Assembly (NCBI GenBank): GCA_900471515.1
Contig: UCFC01000015.1
Coordinates: 62,001 to 126,000 of the forward strand
Reading direction: 5' to 3'
DNA from: Hyphomicrobiales bacterium
Lineage (GTDB): Bacteria; Pseudomonadota; Alphaproteobacteria; Rhizobiales; Rhizobiaceae
DNA length: 64,000 nt
Shown: one piece after another, positions 60,806 to 64,000 of the stretch
Layout of the letters: every line of letters begins with the position of its first letter
How positions within the stretch are numbered: position 1 is the stretch's first letter
The notes under the pieces: generated by a model
Seen by the model: the letters and a program-made list of their open reading frames with translations, nothing else
Databases searched by the model: none
What the model was told of the DNA's origin: nothing
Position numbers and translations under genes: made by a program

Positions 60806-60928
60806 TCGCGAAACATGGCGAGCCGGCAGCTCGCCCTCGAATACCGACGCTTCATGCCATCGGCACGAGGCTGGGGCAGTCGCGCGGGTCGCTCGGTCCG
60901 CGGGAGTTCCATGTCAACGGATAGAATC

Positions 60929-62062
60929 TTATGCGGTGCGTTGCGTCGGCGATATCATCATTCTCTCATTGAAGAATTCGATGCTGACATCGGTGGAGTT
61001 CGCAAATTCACCCGTGAATTTTGCCGTAATCGTGTCGTCGCTATCTTTGAAAGAAACTGTCAGGCTGCCGTCATCGTTGCGGCTGACAACCGTCTTTTCT
61101 CGCGCTCCTTCGGCTCCGCCGCCGAAATTGCGGCGGATTTCCAGAGGCTTGTTGGTCTCGACACTATCGTGGCCATCGCCCTTGTTAAAGGACATAATAG
61201 CCCGCTCTTCGACCTGAAAGACCAGGTTGTCGTCGCCCGTTCCCCCAGATACTTCGGCGGTTTTTCCGATGGCCGTGATCTTGTCATTGCCTGCACCGCC
61301 TCCGGCTCCTGCATAGGTTCCCCCGTGGACGGTAATCTCGTCGTCGCCGTCGCCGCCGCCAGCATTGGCACTGTCGGCGTCAACCGTGATCTTGTCATTG
61401 CCGGCACCTCCAGTTGCGCCGTCGACGCGGCCTTTGGCCGTTATCGAAATAATGTCGTTTCCGCCGCCGCCGTCGGCAACCCACACATCAGTAGCGCTCG
61501 TGATGCCAATCTCATCATCTCCGTCTCCGCCATAGGTTCGGTCTACCCCCGCAATGTAGTTTTCGTCCCGTGATCCAGACGAGCTGTTAATGATGATCTT
61601 GTCATTGCCCGCTCCGCCATAGGTGCGATCGACATTGCCGTGGCTTTCAATAGTGACTGAATCATCCCCGTCACCCGCCGAAACTTGAGTGACCGAGGTC
61701 ATCATTACGTCGCCCTGATAGAAATAAGCGCCTGACGTTCTGATATTGATGGTGTCGTTGCCGGCGCCGGTGCTGGCACCCGCTTGGGTGGCTGATATCG
61801 AGACGGTGTCGTTGCCGTCGCCAGTCCCAACCCCTGCCTGACCGTCTTCGGCCTCGACCTTCACGGTGGCATTGCCCATTGCATCGAGCAGGACTTCCAG
61901 GAGTCGCGATTTCGTTTCGTTACCGGTATCTGGTGCGAAACTGAGCGTGGCTGTAGCGGATATGGTCTTTGTCTCGCCCTTTTCATCCGCCGGTGTTTGC
62001 AAAAGTTTGAGTGCGTATTCCTGCTTTGTAAGTGCGTTCACAGACAGCTTGTTTTCGATCAA
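60929..62062 (-). CDS. RTX-type calcium-binding repeat protein
   Basis: A 377-residue acidic protein with many glycine-aspartate nonapeptides: GTGDGNDTVSISAT, GAGNDTINI, GDGDDSVTIES, YGGAGNDKIIINS, YGGDGDDEIGIT, GGGGNDIISITA, GGAGNDKITVDA, GGDGDDEITVHGG, GGTGDDNLVFQV. RTX proteins leave the cell by type I secretion and fold by calcium binding outside. It starts with TTG at 62062, with GGAGGC upstream. The C-terminus (DVSIEFFNERMMISPTQ) is hydrophobic-plus-acidic, as in type I signals. It faces the HlyD fragment convergently. Lower GC than the neighbours. No enzyme domain is seen. Confidence 0.88.
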   Translation of the reverse strand: MIENKLSVNALTKQEYALKLLQTPADEKGETKTISATATLSFAPDTGNETKSRLLEVLLDAMGNATVKVEAEDGQAGVGTGDGNDTVSISATQAGASTGAGNDTINIRTSGAYFYQGDVMMTSVTQVSAGDGDDSVTIESHGNVDRTYGGAGNDKIIINSSSGSRDENYIAGVDRTYGGDGDDEIGITSATDVWVADGGGGNDIISITAKGRVDGATGGAGNDKITVDADSANAGGGDGDDEITVHGGTYAGAGGGAGNDKITAIGKTAEVSGGTGDDNLVFQVEERAIMSFNKGDGHDSVETNKPLEIRRNFGGGAEGAREKTVVSRNDDGSLTVSFKDSDDTITAKFTGEFANSTDVSIEFFNERMMISPTQRTA

Positions 62063-62267
62063 GGTCGCCTCCAGCCAATTGTATTTCAGCGTTGTTGATT
62101 GCGATCTTGTACACGTTTTGCTTGTCTGGGGCTTGAATGCAAAGATCGAGGATTGTCGGACAGTGGTACTCTGAAGCAGCTACAATTGCGTAGGTCGCAT
62201 TTAAGGGCAAACCTGCGCATGCAGGCAGTCGTTTCACTGTGTCGGGCTCGGTCTGATTGATCGACAT
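61983..62267 (-). CDS. Possible small protein overlapping the RTX gene start
   Basis: A 94-residue frame from a good ATG at 62267 (MSINQTEPDTVKRLPACAGL, then YAIVAASEYHCPTILDLCIQ). It overlaps the first 80 bases of the RTX gene in another frame. Codon use is atypical but it fills the otherwise empty gap 62063-62394. Low confidence; nothing else is seen in this gap. Confidence 0.3.
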   Translation of the reverse strand: MSINQTEPDTVKRLPACAGLPLNATYAIVAASEYHCPTILDLCIQAPDKQNVYKIAINNAEIQLAGGDLDRKQAVCERTYKAGIRTQTFANTGG

Positions 62268-62394
62268 ACCGGAAGTTCCACCGCCTCAACGCCCATCACG
62301 CATGAAGAATTAGGCTCGCACGATCGTTGGGGCACGTTCGCTGAACAGTTGGTGAAACCGGTGGATGGCTGGGCGGCCATATCTTGCCCTTGCC

Positions 62395-63096
62395 CTATTG
62401 CGCGGCCGCTTCGAAGCTTTCTCCGGCCGAAACGTTTTGGGCGAGCCGCGCAACGGCGGCCGGCCCGTCATGGGCGGCAATCCAGCGGTCCACGCGGCAG
62501 GCCGCCCGCGCGTAGAGTTCCTGCGTGCGTGCCGTCTCCACCCAGGCGCTGCGCGTCGTCGGCATGTCGCCGCCGGGTTCGATCAGGCAGCGGTCGCCAT
62601 TGCCGGCCTGCCGCAGATAGCGCGGGTCGGCGGAGATGTCGGCGGCAAGGCCTTCGTCGAACCATTGCGGAATGGCCCTGTTCCAGGTCTTCACCAGTCC
62701 CAGCCGGCTGTGCAGCTCGATATGCGAGAGTTCGTGGGCGGCAATCACGTCGCTCGTGCCGCGCGGCGAAAGAAACAGCGCCCAGTCGAGGATCGCCTGC
62801 CCGCGCGAGCCGCCACCGATCGGCTGATAACAATCCTCGCTCTTGCAGATCAGGATGCGAGGCCTGCCGTCAAGCGCACCGTAAAAATCCGCCACGCGTT
62901 CGCGCGCGGCCGCAACGACGGCTTGCGCCTGCTCGCGTTCCCTGGCGCTCATGGTCTTTTCCACGTAGATGCCGTTGCCGAGCCCCGTGAACCCATAGCA
63001 GTAAGGGCAGGCGACAGCCGCAGCAGCAGGATAGGCGAAAGCCGTGCCCGCAACGGCAAGGACAAGAAAGGCCGCAAGGCCGATGACGATTTTCAT
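62395..63096 (-). CDS. Exported HELSH metallopeptidase-like protein
   Basis: A 233-residue protein with signal peptide MKIVIGLAAFLVLAVAGTAF. The mature part has SDVIAAHELSHIELHSRLGL, a zinc H-E-x-x-H motif with a downstream Trp-rich PQWFDEGLAADISADPR, the pattern of gluzincin-like peptidases (third ligand Glu in FDEGLA). Conserved Cys: PYCYGF, ICKSEDCYQP, DRCLIE and AACRVD. Periplasmic or secreted. Substrate unknown. The start at 63096 gives the signal peptide; the longer frame to 63270 is not used. Confidence 0.8.
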   Translation of the reverse strand: MKIVIGLAAFLVLAVAGTAFAYPAAAAVACPYCYGFTGLGNGIYVEKTMSAREREQAQAVVAAARERVADFYGALDGRPRILICKSEDCYQPIGGGSRGQAILDWALFLSPRGTSDVIAAHELSHIELHSRLGLVKTWNRAIPQWFDEGLAADISADPRYLRQAGNGDRCLIEPGGDMPTTRSAWVETARTQELYARAACRVDRWIAAHDGPAAVARLAQNVSAGESFEAAAQ

Positions 63097-63293
63097 GAGC
63101 GCTCCTCCGCGAGATGATCGCGACGGTGGAACCGGAAATCGCCATTTCCGTGGCCGGTCGCCGGCGGAAAATGGCAAGGGATCGCACACCGCATTCTCGC
63201 CTGCCTCACAAATCTCTCGCCGGGCGCCTATATGCCTGTCTGGAATCATGACAAAAGGCGTGCAGGGCACCCTTCAGTTTAAGCGATGGAATC

Positions 63294-64000
63294 ATGAAAA
63301 AGATCGGTTTTCTCTCCTTCGGGCATTGGACGCCCTCGCCGCAATCCCAGACGCGATCGGCAGGCGATACGCTGCTGCAGTCGATCGATCTTGCCGTCGC
63401 CGCCGAGGAACTGGGCGCGGATGGCGCCTATTTCCGCGTCCATCATTTCGCCCGCCAGCTTGCCTCGCCCTTCCCGCTGCTGGCCGCCGTCGGCGCGCGC
63501 ACCAGCCGCATCGAGATCGGCACGGCGGTCATCGACATGCGCTACGAGAACCCGCTCTACATGGCCGAAGATGCCGGCGCGGCCGATCTGATTGCGCGCG
63601 GGCGCCTGCAGCTCGGCATCAGCCGCGGCTCGCCGGAGCAGGTCATCGATGGCTGGCGCTATTTCGGCTACAACCCGCCGGAGGGCCAGAGCGATGCCGA
63701 TATGGGCCGCCGCCATGCCGAAGTCTTCCTCGAAGTGCTGAAGGGCGAAGGTTTCGCCGAGCCCAATCCGCGGCCGATGTTTCCCAATCCGCCCGGCCTC
63801 CTGCGCCTCGAGCCGCATTCGGCCGGCCTGCGCGAGCGCATCTGGTGGGGTGCCGGCTCGAATGCCACGGCCGTCTGGGCCGCCAGGCTCGGCATGAACC
63901 TGCAGAGCTCGACGCTGAAGGACGACGAGACCGGCGAAGCCTTCCATATCCAGCAGGCCAAGCAGATCCGCGCCTATCGCGCGGCCTGGAAGGAGGCCGG
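63294..64000 (+). CDS. LLM-class flavin-dependent oxidoreductase, 3' end outside window
   Basis: The first 235 residues of a luciferase-like monooxygenase family enzyme, which uses reduced FMN. MKKIGFLSFGHWTPSPQSQT at the start, GADGAYFRVHHFARQLASPF, ARTSRIEIGTAVIDMRYENP, AGAADLIARGRLQLGISRGS and RRHAEVFLEVLKGEGFAEPN agree with this family. Substrate unknown. The frame is open to the last base. Start at the ATG at 63294. Confidence 0.93.
   Translation, partial: MKKIGFLSFGHWTPSPQSQTRSAGDTLLQSIDLAVAAEELGADGAYFRVHHFARQLASPFPLLAAVGARTSRIEIGTAVIDMRYENPLYMAEDAGAADLIARGRLQLGISRGSPEQVIDGWRYFGYNPPEGQSDADMGRRHAEVFLEVLKGEGFAEPNPRPMFPNPPGLLRLEPHSAGLRERIWWGAGSNATAVWAARLGMNLQSSTLKDDETGEAFHIQQAKQIRAYRAAWKEA

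Noticed and set aside
1..64000. CRISPR arrays
   Set aside because: No regularly spaced repeats of 24-40 bases seen. The 10209-10307 array is too short and its repeats are 10 bases.
1..64000. Insertion sequences
   Set aside because: No transposase-like coding sequence was recognised in any frame.

Overview
The window is high-GC alphaproteobacterial chromosome, most likely from the family Rhizobiaceae (Rhizobium, Shinella, Ensifer or Agrobacterium type). The evidence is the gene set argF-hslO-apaG-metZ-dCTP deaminase, a SAM-II riboswitch in front of metZ, a PodJ-type polar scaffold protein, a methyl-accepting chemotaxis protein ending in a CheR-binding-like pentapeptide, and short intergenic palindromes of the kind scattered through rhizobial genomes. 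The genus cannot be fixed from this sequence alone. argF enters from outside at the left edge, and a flavin-dependent monooxygenase leaves at the right edge.

Positions 1-5994 are housekeeping: arginine synthesis (argF), redox chaperone Hsp33 (hslO), a small exported protein, apaG, metZ under a SAM-II riboswitch with its own terminator, and a double-length dCTP deaminase. A tRNA-Gly(CCC) gene follows at 5995-6068.

Positions 6053-24282 hold an integrated element of about 18.2 kb. An 11-base sequence from the tRNA 3' end (CCCTTCACCCG) is repeated at the far end. Just inside both ends lies a matching 32-base arrangement of two GCTAGCCA boxes plus AATTGCAA, which looks like a pair of integrase arm sites. 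Beside the right end is a P4-type tyrosine integrase, and beside the left end a large serine recombinase. Between them is one long leftward set of phage-type genes, many joined by 4-base ATGA overlaps: AlpA-like regulator, small DNA-binding proteins, tape measure protein, minor tail protein Z, a DUF4815 structural protein, a FtsH-peptidase-like metalloprotease, a coiled-coil protein, a prohead protease and two helix-turn-helix proteins. A rightward ribbon-helix-helix/XRE regulator pair faces it. I found no major capsid, portal, terminase, sheath or lysis gene, so this is either a decayed prophage or a satellite or tail-particle element. It is the most interesting part of the window.

Positions 24295-54495 are ordinary chromosome: LysR and divergent MFS exporter, a VOC protein, chemoreceptor, extracellular solute-binding protein, TerB, nuclease-like and S24-repressor genes, a LuxR-type response regulator, pyrD, MATE exporter, CAP-domain lipoprotein, TPR-methyltransferase, YitT-like membrane protein, an Rrf2 regulator with an AhpD-like partner, a DNA-repair pair (ligase-associated helicase and PdeM), a lytic transglycosylase, a TetR/hydrolase divergent pair, a TIGR02186-TauE pair, PodJ, an SDR and a 3-methyladenine glycosylase.

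Positions 54626-60076 form a fatty-acid beta-oxidation operon (acyl-CoA dehydrogenase, thiolase, bifunctional hydratase/dehydrogenase) behind a strong inverted-repeat operator. Positions 60077-62267 look like an acquired and partly decayed islet: the C-terminal half of a type I secretion adaptor (HlyD family) and an RTX-repeat protein. A secreted metallopeptidase-like protein and the partial monooxygenase complete the window.
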